Origin: Niallia alba
Lineage (GTDB): Bacteria; Bacillota; Bacilli; Bacillales; Cytobacillaceae
Direction of reading: 5' to 3'
Length of the DNA stretch: 64,000 nucleotides
NCBI RefSeq assembly: GCF_012933555.1
Contig: NZ_JABBPK010000001.1
Coordinates: 3,450,001 to 3,514,000, forward strand
In this document: positions 10,673 through 19,308 of the stretch, one piece after another
How the letters are laid out: each line of letters starts with the position of its first letter
Numbering within the stretch: the stretch's first letter is position 1
Made by a program: the position numbers and the translations under genes
The notes under the pieces: generated by a model
Told to the model about the DNA's origin: nothing
Database searches by the model: none
The model's input: only the letters and a program-made list of their open reading frames with translations

Positions 10673-11284
10673 TTACCTTTTTAAAAGAAGCTTTAATGCC
10701 AGCTTAATATAACCATCTGTTGTCAATTGTTCCTTTTTCAAATGCGGAATAATTTTCTTAACCTCTTTTTCTGAATATCCAAGTGCAGTTAAAGCAAGAA
10801 TCGCCTCATCCATCGCTGAATCACTTTCTGCTTTAGCCACATGCTTCTCTACTGTAAATAAATCTGGAGAGAAATCTGGCATAAAATCTGCTAACTTGCC
10901 TTTTAAATCCAAAATCATTTGTCTTGCTGTTTTCTTCCCAACTCCTGGAAACTTCACTAGAAATGCTTCATCCTCTGCTTCTATTGCAGATATAACTTGA
11001 CTAGGTTCTCCAGATGCGAGAATAGCCAACGCTCCCTTTGGACCAATTCCAGAAACATTTAGAAGTTTTGTAAATAATGCTTTTTCATCTGGAGAACGAA
11101 AACCATATAAGCTAATATTATCTTCTCTCACATAATGATATGTATAAACAGTAATCTTACTTCCTGAAAACGGAGAAAATGAAAATGGATTAGGGGTTTT
11201 AATCTGATAACCAATTTCATTATTTTCGACCACGATGTATTCTGGGCCAACAAACTCTATATTTCCTTTTATATATTCGTACAA
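10673..11284 (-). CDS. ruvA: Holliday junction DNA-binding subunit RuvA
   Basis: Tetrameric junction-binding partner of RuvB. 203 residues: N-terminal OB fold, two helix-hairpin-helix motifs ([13 protein letters not shown] and [16 protein letters not shown]) and a C-terminal RuvB-binding domain ([15 protein letters not shown]). The start lies about 75 bp from an IS4-family element inserted upstream. That insertion may have displaced the native promoter or cut read-through from bofC. Confidence 0.96.
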   Translation of the reverse strand: MYEYIKGNIEFVGPEYIVVENNEIGYQIKTPNPFSFSPFSGSKITVYTYHYVREDNISLYGFRSPDEKALFTKLLNVSGIGPKGALAILASGEPSQVISAIEAEDEAFLVKFPGVGKKTARQMILDLKGKLADFMPDFSPDLFTVEKHVAKAESDSAMDEAILALTALGYSEKEVKKIIPHLKKEQLTTDGYIKLALKLLLKR

Positions 11285-11304
11285 AATACTTTCTCTCCCT
11301 TATA

Positions 11305-11357
11305 AAGACAACTTCCATCAGCGGTGATCTTACTGCCCGTTAAGTGTGAAATAAATC
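11305..11357. repeat. Degenerate family C repeat tail, target of the IS4-family insertion
   Basis: ACTTCCATCAGCGG followed by CTGCCCGTTAAGTGTGAAATAAATC resembles the start and tail of the family C element at 18530. The IS element at 11358 is inserted in its last bases. Confidence 0.5.
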
Positions 11358-12762
11358 CACTAGCGTCGCATTAAAATAATACAACGCCTTCCGGAAATCT
11401 GAATTTTCTGTAATATTAATGATACACAAAAAAATCCTTTATAATGGTTGGACGGTAGTAAACCATCCAAATCCAACATAAAGGACATAAGCATGGATAA
11501 GTTTACACGAAAAACATCATTTGAACAATGGTTTTCACCGATTTCCTCCACAAAACTTGAAGAATTGGTTGAAACCCATCAATTAAATTACTATACAAAG
11601 AAGCTACACATCGCTTCATTCCTGAAATTACTGCTGTTTGCGCAGCTGAATGAAACCGAAAGTCTGCGTGCTGTCAGTGATACATTGTTTTCAGACGACC
11701 TACAAAAAGCAACGAATTTGGAATCGATTAGCTTTTCACAATTAGGACGTCGATTAAATCAAGTACCGACAGAGGTGTTCCAGCAGGTGTTTCTAGATTT
11801 AGTCGCGCAAATTCATGAGAAAACGGATTTTGATAAGCGACGTAAAATGACAACACCACTGAAAATCATCGACTCGAGTACGTTGCCACTGAATTTGAAC
11901 AATCATAAATGGGCTAAGTTCCGCAAAACAAAGTCAGGCATTAAGCTTCATTTACGTCTTGTTTACTTAGAAAAGGGTTGTTCCTATCCAGACAAAGCGG
12001 TGTTAACGAATGCGATCGAACATGATCGAGGTCAGCTAGAAGTACTCGTTGACGACAAAGAGTGCATGTACGTCTTTGACCGTGGCTACTTGGATTACGA
12101 GCGATTCGACCGCATGACCGACGATGGTTACTTCTTCGTTTCACGCTTGCGGAAAAACGCTGTAACTCATCAAATCGAGGAATTTGATCTTCCAAAAGAT
12201 TCAACCGTTTTATCAGATGAAATGATTTCCTTGGGCACAGCACAAAGTCGAGCAGGTAATGAATTCAGACAATTGAAAGTGTTGGATTCAAAAGGAAATG
12301 AGTTACACCTCATAACGAATCGCTTCGACTTGAGTGCAGATGAAATCGCTGAATTGTATAAATCACGCTGGGCAATCGAGCTGTTTTTCAAGTGGATGAA
12401 GCAACATTTAAACATCAAAAAGTTCTACGGACAAAGCGAACAAGCTGTGCATAATCAAGTGTACATCGCGATGATCGTCTACTGTTTACATGTACTGGCT
12501 CAGCTGAGTACAAATAGTTCACGGACGTACTTACAAATCAGTCGGTGGCTAAAAGCAGCACCCTGGAAACCAGCACGTATTTGGATTCGAAAAATAGCAG
12601 GAAGAGCTGTCCCGTAAAGGTTTAACCGTTTCTGTCGCCCTCGCCAAAGGTTATAGTAAAAAAATGGATGATTACTACCTCTGTTCGCGTGTCTTCGTTT
12701 TTCTTCTCAAACGGGAATATCAGAAAACAGAATATTCAGTTAGAATTTATGCGACGTTAGTG
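11358..12762 (+). mobile_element. IS4-family insertion sequence, copy 1 (complete)
   Basis: A 1405-bp element with terminal inverted repeats CACTAGCGTCGCAT / CACTAACGTCGCAT and a 9-bp target duplication AAATAAATC at 11349-11357 and 12763-12771. It encodes one DDE transposase. A stem CCTTTAT..GTTGGA / TCCAACATAAAGG (11436-11484) would hide the transposase ribosome site in transcripts entering from outside, as known for IS231/IS10-type elements. It lies between ruvA and bofC, which are adjacent in B. subtilis. Confidence 0.95.
11493..12617 (+). CDS. IS4-family DDE transposase
   Basis: 374-residue transposase. N-terminal DNA-binding part, then the RNase-H-like core. First Asp in LKIIDSSTLPLNL, second Asp in MYVFDRGYLDYERFD, and the IS4-type Y-x2-R-x3-E-x6-K signature in YKSRWAIELFFKWMK. 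Start ATG 11493 follows AAGGAC; the upstream in-frame start at 11448 lies inside the regulatory stem-loop. Intact, so probably active. Closest in the window is the copy at 38849, while the copy at 53580 belongs to a diverged subtype. Confidence 0.95.
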   Translation: MDKFTRKTSFEQWFSPISSTKLEELVETHQLNYYTKKLHIASFLKLLLFAQLNETESLRAVSDTLFSDDLQKATNLESISFSQLGRRLNQVPTEVFQQVFLDLVAQIHEKTDFDKRRKMTTPLKIIDSSTLPLNLNNHKWAKFRKTKSGIKLHLRLVYLEKGCSYPDKAVLTNAIEHDRGQLEVLVDDKECMYVFDRGYLDYERFDRMTDDGYFFVSRLRKNAVTHQIEEFDLPKDSTVLSDEMISLGTAQSRAGNEFRQLKVLDSKGNELHLITNRFDLSADEIAELYKSRWAIELFFKWMKQHLNIKKFYGQSEQAVHNQVYIAMIVYCLHVLAQLSTNSSRTYLQISRWLKAAPWKPARIWIRKIAGRAVP

Positions 12763-12848
12763 AAATAAATCCTAAAACTTATTTTATCATACTATTTTAC
12801 AGAACTGCTATTATAGATGATTTTCATAATATTCTATCAAAAAGTAAA

Positions 12849-12900
12849 AAAACAGTGACCAGAATCGACACTTTTTCTGTGCTTCTTCTGTTCACTGGTG
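12849..12900 (-). terminator. bofC terminator
   Basis: Minus strand CAGTGAACAGAA and TTCTGGTCACTG form a long stem followed by seven T, just after the bofC stop codon. Confidence 0.88.
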
Positions 12901-12907
12901 TAATTTC

Positions 12908-13438
12908 TTAATTAGAAGTTTCAATTGTTGTTAAGTTTTTAAAGGTTTCAAGTACCTTTACATAACGATCTCTTGATTTAATTGGAATCCCCTTTTGTAA
13001 ATCTTCCTGCTGTTTCGATTCCAGTTTTTTCAGATCAATTTGGAAAAACGACTGAATTATATTCTCCTTAGCTGGTTTTCCATTATAAATGGTTAAGATC
13101 CCCTCTTCATTAATTCCAAAATAACCATTTGCTTTTAACAACGGAGATATGTCATCAACCTCTTGTTTAAAAACAAGTTCCTTACTCCCCATATCTACTA
13201 GTTGCCATTTATCATACTTTGACCAGAAATCTTCCATCGACCACACTGTTTCTTCCACTGTTTCTTCACTCACTTCTCCATCTAAATAAATCCTTTTCAA
13301 TACCACTTCCAATTTTTTAGGATTTTCATTTTGAGAGACGTCGCTTCCACTCTTTCCATAAACTTGCCCGTTGGATAAAAAGACAACAAGTATACTAACA
13401 AGAAGAACAGTTGAAAATAAAAGGAATCTGGTTTTCAT
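12908..13438 (-). CDS. bofC: BofC, forespore inhibitor of the SpoIVB checkpoint
   Basis: Secreted forespore protein that restrains the SpoIVB protease and thereby delays pro-sigma-K processing. 176 residues from the ATG at 13438, which follows GAGGTGG; a GTG at 13447 overlaps that site. The N-terminal signal segment (residues 4-28) is followed by the BofC core: LDGEVSEETVEETVWSMEDF, ISPLLKANGYFGINEEG and IQSFFQIDLKKLES. It works in the pathway that ends at SpoIVFA/SpoIVFB, also in this window. It is separated from ruvA by an IS element. Confidence 0.93.
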   Translation of the reverse strand: MKTRFLLFSTVLLVSILVVFLSNGQVYGKSGSDVSQNENPKKLEVVLKRIYLDGEVSEETVEETVWSMEDFWSKYDKWQLVDMGSKELVFKQEVDDISPLLKANGYFGINEEGILTIYNGKPAKENIIQSFFQIDLKKLESKQQEDLQKGIPIKSRDRYVKVLETFKNLTTIETSN

Positions 13439-13585
13439 TATAACCACCTCTTTACATTACTCACAACAGCAAACGTTATTTCCAAGGAAATAGGTTACTG
13501 TCAATCTAAAGTCTGGTTTTAAAATAACCTTACTCTCTATTATTCTCACCATAAATAATTATTTCATTCCTAATTTATAGCAATC

Positions 13586-14509
13586 TTATTTTAATGTTTG
13601 ATTCGTCTGTCCCTCATTATGTTTAATATCTTCTATAACGAAACGAATTCCTTGTGCAACGGAAACTTTACAATGCCATCCCAATTGCAATTGTGCCTTT
13701 CTTGCTGAAATTCTGTTTTTCTCTCCTTCTTCCATGGCATAAAAGGTATCATCTTTTATGGCAGATTGAATGATTGCAACAACTTCCTTCATAGAAAACT
13801 TTTCTTCAGGACAAATATTAAATATTTCATTTTCCCCCTTATATATACTGGAAATAATCGCTTCGATTGCATCACTAATGTACAGCAAATGTTTTTTCTG
13901 CCCATCGTCATCAAATATAATAGGGGGACGATTTTCTAAAACCTTTTTAATCGTTGCTTCCATCATCCCTTCGTTCTGATTATGTATAGAAGGTTGTCCA
14001 TAAACAATGGGAAATCTTAAAATTGTGTAAGAAAGATTATAAAGTGTATGGTATGTTTGAATATATTTCTCCTCAATCTTCTTCGAAAGCCCTTCAAAAA
14101 GAACCGGTTGTAACGTCATCTCTTCTGTTATATTTCCTGTTATATCTCCATAAACGGCAATGCTGGATGGAAAAATGATTTTATTTACCTTTGCTTGCAC
14201 ACATGCTTCAAGCACTTCAACCGTACAAGCTATATTTTCTTCGGATTGATCAAAAGAATCTTTCATACTGTTTGAAGTAATTGTTTTATTGGATAGATGA
14301 ATCACACAATTAATTTGCTGCATCATCAACAATTCCACTAATTCCCTAGAGTTGGAGAAAGTGTAGAAATCACTATTTCCAAGAGATGAACATACGTTAT
14401 TTTCCCTCTGGTGTTCAGCAGTTATATAATGAATCTTTTTATTTTTAAGTTCCTCCATTAGAGCATATTTCATTTCATTCTCTTGTCCACCTGTGATTAA
14501 CACTCTCAC
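13586..14509 (-). CDS. Extended SDR-like NAD-dependent epimerase/dehydratase family protein, active site degenerate
   Basis: 307-residue Rossmann-fold protein of the GalE/RmlB type, but changed at both signature sites. The nucleotide loop reads VLITGGQENEMK instead of TGxxGxxG. At the catalytic YxxxK, the Lys in GLSKK is kept but the Tyr position is Glu (FEGLSK). The serine in FPSSIAVYGD is kept. It may bind a nucleotide without acting as an oxidoreductase. Start GTG at 14509 after GGTGGAGGG; the ATG at 14527 precedes that site. It occupies the place of csbX between bofC and coxA. The substrate is unknown. Confidence 0.8.
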   Translation of the reverse strand: MRVLITGGQENEMKYALMEELKNKKIHYITAEHQRENNVCSSLGNSDFYTFSNSRELVELLMMQQINCVIHLSNKTITSNSMKDSFDQSEENIACTVEVLEACVQAKVNKIIFPSSIAVYGDITGNITEEMTLQPVLFEGLSKKIEEKYIQTYHTLYNLSYTILRFPIVYGQPSIHNQNEGMMEATIKKVLENRPPIIFDDDGQKKHLLYISDAIEAIISSIYKGENEIFNICPEEKFSMKEVVAIIQSAIKDDTFYAMEEGEKNRISARKAQLQLGWHCKVSVAQGIRFVIEDIKHNEGQTNQTLK

Positions 14510-14732
14510 TATAAATCCCTCCACCATTTAGCTTTTCGTAAATAGTTCTTTATAACGAATAAATATTTCATTATAAAGCATAACTCTTTTTAACAGTAAA
14601 TTCAACGAAAAAATTCATTATATAGAACATTTTTCTAATAATTGCTAATTCGCTTCCCTTAATAAATTATTTATACGTTATATATTGGGAGTTATCCATT
14701 TTTATATGTTTTTTATAAAGAACAAATAGAAC

Positions 14733-14784
14733 AAAAAACTAACTTCGAGCAAGACATTGGTTTCACCCGAAGTTAGTTTTTGGT
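14733..14784 (-). terminator. coxA terminator
   Basis: AAAAACTAACTTCG and CGAAGTTAGTTTTT form a long perfect stem around a 20-base loop. The minus-strand copy ends in a T-run. Confidence 0.88.
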
Positions 14785-14786
14785 AA

Positions 14787-15467
14787 TTATCTATTATCTC
14801 TTGTTGGGTTCAAATCACGGAAAATATTTTCAATATTGTTGGTAATCGTTTGCTGTGGCTGACCATTTCGAATCGAACGATTGATATCCTCAATACTTGT
14901 GAAAATTCCTCTATCTGTTACAACTGAAATATCTCTTCCATTTAGAGAATCATTTAGTTTATCTTTTACATTCGCTTTTGTTTTATCTACATTCTTTGTA
15001 TTTTCTACTTCAAGTGCAACTAATACATTGTCTCCATAAACGATTGAACGTGCATTTTTAACATTATCTATTTTAGCAACCGTATTAGATACTTTTTGAG
15101 CTAGTTTCGTATCATAAGAAACGCGTTCATCTCGATCATTTCTATTGATATTATCACGATTAACATTTCTATCGTTTACATTTCGAACGTTTACGTTGTT
15201 TCTGTTGTTAACGTTACGAACATTTACATCATTTCGATATCCTTCATCCCCATAGGTATGGTCCATTATTTCGGTAATAGGACCATCGTTATCTGTTGTA
15301 TATCTATTACCATTATTTACTTCATGTTGTTCATTTGAGTAATATCCAATCGGTCTAGCATTATTCACACGATTTTGATCTGCAGTTTGATCCTCGTTTA
15401 CACCACAGCCTGTTAATCCAAAAGTTAACGTCAAAAGAACTGGAGCGACTAATTTATTTTTACGCAC
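14787..15467 (-). CDS. coxA: Spore lipoprotein of the YhcN/YlaJ family, CoxA-like
   Basis: 226-residue lipoprotein. Start GTG 15467 six bases after AAGGGGAG, then a short signal peptide ending in the lipobox LTGC (GLTGCG). The ATG at 15560 is upstream of that site and rejected. The mature part has an Asn/Arg-rich stretch (residues about 85-125) built of RNVN-like repeats, then the YhcN/YlaJ domain (DTKLAQKVSNTVAKIDNVKNA, VTDRGIFTSIEDI). In B. subtilis coxA, a spore cortex protein, is next to safA. Here a kinase-fold gene lies between them. The protein is probably deposited in the inner or outer spore membrane. Confidence 0.85.
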   Translation of the reverse strand: MRKNKLVAPVLLTLTFGLTGCGVNEDQTADQNRVNNARPIGYYSNEQHEVNNGNRYTTDNDGPITEIMDHTYGDEGYRNDVNVRNVNNRNNVNVRNVNDRNVNRDNINRNDRDERVSYDTKLAQKVSNTVAKIDNVKNARSIVYGDNVLVALEVENTKNVDKTKANVKDKLNDSLNGRDISVVTDRGIFTSIEDINRSIRNGQPQQTITNNIENIFRDLNPTRDNR

Positions 15468-15574
15468 AGTATTCTCCCCTTTATTTAAATCTAGAGCAAA
15501 ACTTTGCTCTCTTTTATCTTCTACTGTTAGGGGAGAATCATAACTGTAAAGTCTCGCCATCCTCTTTAATCGGC

Positions 15575-16555
15575 TTAAATCCCTACGATTTGGCGAAGTT
15601 TATCGTAAAACTTTTTCCTTTTTTGATACTGGTCAGTTGTTAAAAAATATACTTGTTCCAATAAAACAGCATTTTTATCATTTTTATTTCTGATTAATCT
15701 ATTCCATTCCCTTAGGATGTCTGTTGGATACATTAAAGCCATTAAAAACCAATCATCCTTGAAGTAATGAGCATATCCTTGCATTTTTTGTAGTTGCTGC
15801 ATGGACCAGCCTATACTAGGCATAATCCGATTTGCAAACTGCAAATAATCTCCTACTCTTGGACCAATACTAATTAAATCAAAATCAATTAAATATAATT
15901 GATTTTTTACATCTCGCATGAAATTATGATGGGCAACATCCCCATGTAATATAACGTTTGATTGTGTGTTTAAATAATCTTGATTTTTTTTCACATAATG
16001 AAAAGATGTATCAGCCCATTCGATAATTTCCTCTACGGTTTCTTTTTTTAAAAAACACTCAATTATTGGTCTATTCATTCGAAATTCTTCTAATCTTTGT
16101 TCCAATTTTTTCATTAAATCGAACGCAGGTAAAATATACTTATATATTTCAACAAGTCGTTCTGTTACTGAATAATATTGCTCTAATAATTGGAGTGCTT
16201 CCCTTCTATTCCATTTACTATTATATGTAAAGGAATCTTTATGTGGAGAAATGTATTCAATCATTCCATACACTTTCTTATCGATGATAAGTGGTTCCTC
16301 ATCGAATACATAAAATTGATACGTCTGTTTAAAGCCTTCTAGCTTTATTGCCCTTGTAAAAGTCTCTTGGATTTTTAGTTTCTGATAACTATTATACCCT
16401 TTTAAAATAATCCAAAATTGCTTCGTTTTTACTAAATAAACGTCATTTCTGATTCTGTTTATTTCTAAAATTTGCGCAGGTATTTTTTTTTCTAATAAAG
16501 AAAGGAGACGATAATAAAAAGTATCGTCCCCTCTGTGATAAAAATCATAGATCAC
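15575..16555 (-). CDS. CotS/YutH/YsxE-like spore coat kinase-fold protein
   Basis: 326-residue protein of the aminoglycoside phosphotransferase/choline-kinase superfamily, related to Bacillus spore coat proteins CotS, CotI, YutH and YsxE. The catalytic loop HGDVAHHNFMRD and the metal-binding LIDFDLISIG (Asp-Phe-Asp) are intact, so phosphotransfer is possible; the substrate is unknown. The best start is the GTG at 16555, eight bases after AGGA, overlapping the safA stop by 11 bases, which suggests translational coupling. B. subtilis pairs ysxE with spoVID, another LysM morphogen; here the partner is safA. Confidence 0.82.
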   Translation of the reverse strand: MIYDFYHRGDDTFYYRLLSLLEKKIPAQILEINRIRNDVYLVKTKQFWIILKGYNSYQKLKIQETFTRAIKLEGFKQTYQFYVFDEEPLIIDKKVYGMIEYISPHKDSFTYNSKWNRREALQLLEQYYSVTERLVEIYKYILPAFDLMKKLEQRLEEFRMNRPIIECFLKKETVEEIIEWADTSFHYVKKNQDYLNTQSNVILHGDVAHHNFMRDVKNQLYLIDFDLISIGPRVGDYLQFANRIMPSIGWSMQQLQKMQGYAHYFKDDWFLMALMYPTDILREWNRLIRNKNDKNAVLLEQVYFLTTDQYQKRKKFYDKLRQIVGI

Positions 16556-18287
16556 TGCTTTCGTCCTCTTGGTATCTTGGCATTCCAAATGGCGTGCCTT
16601 GATTAACGCCATACGGATTCATAAATGGTGGCTGGCCCATATTTTGATTATAAGCAGGCGTAAACACTGGCGCATTTCCTCCAGGTCCGTATACAGGTGG
16701 TGTCAGTTCTGGAGATACTGGCTGTGCAATACTGCCTTCATAAGATGGTGCATCTTGAACTAGCCCAGTGTTTTCTACTGGATAAGGCATTGGCGTATTT
16801 CCACTAACTCCTTGAGGGTAAGGAGTTGGGGACATTGGATATCCTCCCATTTCTGGACCGAATCCTTGTGGCATTGCTCCCATTCCCATACCTGGATTAA
16901 AACCTCCTGCCGGTGGATATCCTCCCATTTCTGGACCGAATCCTTGTGGTGGCATTGCTCCCATTCCTATTCCTGGATTAAACCCTCCTGCTGGTGGGTA
17001 TCCTCCCATTTCTGGACCGAATCCTTGTGGTGGCATTACTCCCATTCCTATTCCTGGATTAAACCCTCCTGCTGGTGGGTATCCTCCCATTTCTGGACCG
17101 AATCCTTGTGGTGGTATTGCTCCCATTCCTATTCCTGGATTAAACCCTCCTGCTGGTGGGTATCCTCCTATTTCTGGACCGAATCCTTGTGGTATTGCTC
17201 CCATTCCTATTCCTGGATTAAACCCTCCTGCTGGTGGATATCCTCCTATTTCTGGACCGAATCCTTGTGGTGCTGCTCCATAACCTTGGGCTAAATCGCT
17301 TGGATAAGCTGCTTGTGGAAATGATGGAGCACCACATCCACAATCCTCTTTATAAGGAAGATTATAGGAAGGTTGAACTGGCTCTGTGTGAGTAGGAGCA
17401 TATGGTTGATATGCTGTACCGGCTACATAAGATGATTCTTCTCCTTTATGGTGGTGATGTTCAACAGGCATCTGTCCATACTGAACTAATGGTTGTTGAT
17501 AATACTCTTGTGGCACATGATTACCATGGGCAGGTGCCTGAAATCCTCCATTTGTATACGGAGAGTAAGAAGAGGAGGACTCTTCCCATTTGTGTTTTTC
17601 TGTATATTCTACCCCAGGAAGTGTTGGATAGGCTTGAGGCGCTACTTGTTCAACCGGTACTCCTACTGGAGGGCACACTCCCGGAGGAAAACCGCTTCCT
17701 GGCATCATTGGAGACACTTCATAACAATACGGTTGATAAGGAACAATTGGCGGACATACTTCTTGTTGAATTGGTTCCTGTTTTGGCAAAACTGGTGCAG
17801 GTATTGGTGGTGGTTGAACTTTTTTTTCTTCCAATTCCACATCAACATCCACATCAATATTTGTCATATTCATGGAATAATAATTAGTAACATCTATTTC
17901 TGGTATGATTGGAGTAGGCATTTTTGGCGTGTATGGTTTTTCCTTTGGAGCTTCTTTTTTCGGTATTTCTTTTTTGGGCATTTCTTTAACAGGCATTTCT
18001 TTAACAGGCATTTCTTTAACAGGCATTTCTTTAACAGGCATTTCCTTTTTAGGCGCTTCCTTCACAATTGGCTTCATCGCTATCGGCATTTCTTTTTTCG
18101 TTCCCATAATAGGAGCTTCTTTCTTTATACTTCCTCCTGAAGTAGGGACTTTAATTTTCATGCCGGGCATAATCATATCTGTATTACTCAATTGGGAATT
18201 TAACGATTTTAACTCTTCGAAATTCACCCCATATTTTTTGGCAATTTTCCAAAGAGTATCCCCCTTCTGAACAATATGGATCTTCAC
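16545..18287 (-). CDS. safA: Spore coat/exosporium morphogenetic protein SafA
   Basis: LysM protein that anchors inner coat assembly at the cortex surface. The product has 580 residues from the GTG at 18287, eight bases after AGGAGGG; an upstream frame from 18359 is rejected. LysM at residues 1-47 (HIVQKGDTLWKIAKKYGV). Then a Lys/Pro region with the pentapeptide KEMPV repeated in tandem, and a long low-complexity tail of Pro, Gly, Tyr and His. Within the tail six near-identical 26-27-residue units (core GFGPEMGGYPPAGGFNPG) lie at 16840-17280. The repeats are likely length-variable. The 3' end overlaps the kinase-fold gene. Confidence 0.92.
   Translation of the reverse strand: MKIHIVQKGDTLWKIAKKYGVNFEELKSLNSQLSNTDMIMPGMKIKVPTSGGSIKKEAPIMGTKKEMPIAMKPIVKEAPKKEMPVKEMPVKEMPVKEMPVKEMPKKEIPKKEAPKEKPYTPKMPTPIIPEIDVTNYYSMNMTNIDVDVDVELEEKKVQPPPIPAPVLPKQEPIQQEVCPPIVPYQPYCYEVSPMMPGSGFPPGVCPPVGVPVEQVAPQAYPTLPGVEYTEKHKWEESSSSYSPYTNGGFQAPAHGNHVPQEYYQQPLVQYGQMPVEHHHHKGEESSYVAGTAYQPYAPTHTEPVQPSYNLPYKEDCGCGAPSFPQAAYPSDLAQGYGAAPQGFGPEIGGYPPAGGFNPGIGMGAIPQGFGPEIGGYPPAGGFNPGIGMGAIPPQGFGPEMGGYPPAGGFNPGIGMGVMPPQGFGPEMGGYPPAGGFNPGIGMGAMPPQGFGPEMGGYPPAGGFNPGMGMGAMPQGFGPEMGGYPMSPTPYPQGVSGNTPMPYPVENTGLVQDAPSYEGSIAQPVSPELTPPVYGPGGNAPVFTPAYNQNMGQPPFMNPYGVNQGTPFGMPRYQEDESSDL
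16840..17280. repeat. Tandem 78/81-bp coding repeats in safA
   Basis: Six consecutive units, each with GGTGGATATCC or a close variant and ATTTCTGGACCGAATCC, differing at a few bases. Unit lengths differ by one codon (PQ versus PPQ). The near identity points to recent expansion by slippage or recombination. Confidence 0.92.
17976..18050. repeat. Tandem 18-bp/pentapeptide-like coding repeats in safA
   Basis: Consecutive copies of TTTAACAGGCATTTC encode a repeated KEMPV unit between the LysM domain and the rest of SafA. Confidence 0.85.
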
Positions 18288-18529
18288 TATAGATTCCCTC
18301 CTATGCATATGTCCATATAGTCTATGTTCACAATGCAAAATGGTTATCAATCTATTCAAAAATCTATGCGATTTTTTTCAAAATTATGTGTTCTGGCTAC
18401 ACAAAGATTGCCCATACCTTTGTCCTTCTTTTCCTAATTTTATTTATTCATTTTCCCCTTACATAAACAAATTGGTTTATTCTTTTATACATTCTTTTGG
18501 TAAAATAGAAAGAAGATAAAAGATAAAGT

Positions 18530-18620
18530 GAAACTTCCATCAGTGGGGTTTTCCTTCATCCCCCACTGATGGTTAGTTGAACCATTAGGACCTTTACGGC
18601 CATTAAGTGTGGAATAAATA
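18530..18620. repeat. Short hairpin repeat, family C, copy 2 (fullest)
   Basis: AAACTTCCATCAGTGGGG and CCCCACTGATGG form the stem. The tail GGACCTTTACGGCC and TTAAGTGTGGAATAAA is shared in part with the copies at 22738, 20548 and 11305. It lies between the divergent safA and niaR genes, so it is not a simple terminator. Confidence 0.8.
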
Positions 18621-18765
18621 ATAAGTTCTGCCTTCTGAGTGAATTAGGATTCTCCTATTCACTATTTTCTAAAAAAGTGCCTTAGCTATTAAGAGCATTA
18701 CCGAATAAGCAAATAGAGTAAATTAACTTCCTGCTCGATAAAATAGTTACAAAAGGAGAGATTAG

Positions 18766-19308
18766 ATGACCGAATCAAAAAAAATGCTAGGTGAAGAAAG
18801 AAGGGCATATATTCTTTCATTACTAAAAGAAAATAATCGCCCTTATACTGGAAGTGAGCTTTCTAAATTGACAAATGTAAGCAGACAAATAATTGTGGGT
18901 GACATTACACTTCTAAAAGCAAAAAACGAACCGATATTAGCGACTAGTCAAGGCTACTTATACCTACAGGAATCAAAACCAATGCTTTATGAAAGAATTA
19001 TCGCCTGTAATCATCCACCCGAAAAAACAGAAGAAGAATTAAATATTCTTGTTGATAATGGGGTAACTGTCAAAGATGTTAAAATTGAACATCCAGTCTA
19101 TGGAGATCTAACAGCTTCTATTCTCGTTTCTAATCGAAAAGAAGTTAAACAGTTTATGAAGAAAATTAAGCATACAAACGCAGCTTATTTATCAGAATTA
19201 ACTTCTGGTATCCATTTACATACCATTACAGCCCATTCTATCGAGACATTAACAGAAGCAGAAGATGCTTTACGAAAGGCCCATTTTTTAATCGAAGAAG
19301 AAGCGTAA
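18766..19308 (+). CDS. niaR: Niacin-responsive transcriptional repressor NiaR
   Basis: 180-residue regulator: N-terminal winged helix (EERRAYILSLLKENNRPYTG, HTH near SELSKLTNVSRQIIVGDI), C-terminal 3H domain named for three conserved His. Histidines in IKHTNAAYL, GIHLHTI and TAHSIE are visible. The family represses NAD synthesis and niacin uptake genes when nicotinic acid is plentiful. In B. subtilis (YrxA) it lies with nifS and divergent to nadBCA; those genes are missing here, so its targets must be elsewhere. ATG 18766 follows AAAGGAGAG. Confidence 0.93.
   Translation: MTESKKMLGEERRAYILSLLKENNRPYTGSELSKLTNVSRQIIVGDITLLKAKNEPILATSQGYLYLQESKPMLYERIIACNHPPEKTEEELNILVDNGVTVKDVKIEHPVYGDLTASILVSNRKEVKQFMKKIKHTNAAYLSELTSGIHLHTITAHSIETLTEAEDALRKAHFLIEEEA

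Noticed and set aside
11941-12418. Minus-strand frames inside the IS4 transposase
   Set aside because: Antisense shadows of the transposase; the same pattern recurs in every IS copy.
16840-17280. Possible CRISPR-like array
   Set aside because: The units are contiguous 78/81-bp coding repeats without spacers, in frame with SafA.
16812-17294. 160-codon plus-strand frame rich in Trp, His and Ser
   Set aside because: Antisense reading of the safA tandem repeats, not a gene.
17402-18270. Long plus-strand open frames opposite safA
   Set aside because: They mirror the low-complexity repeats of safA (for example repeated GISLTGISLTG) and are composition artefacts.
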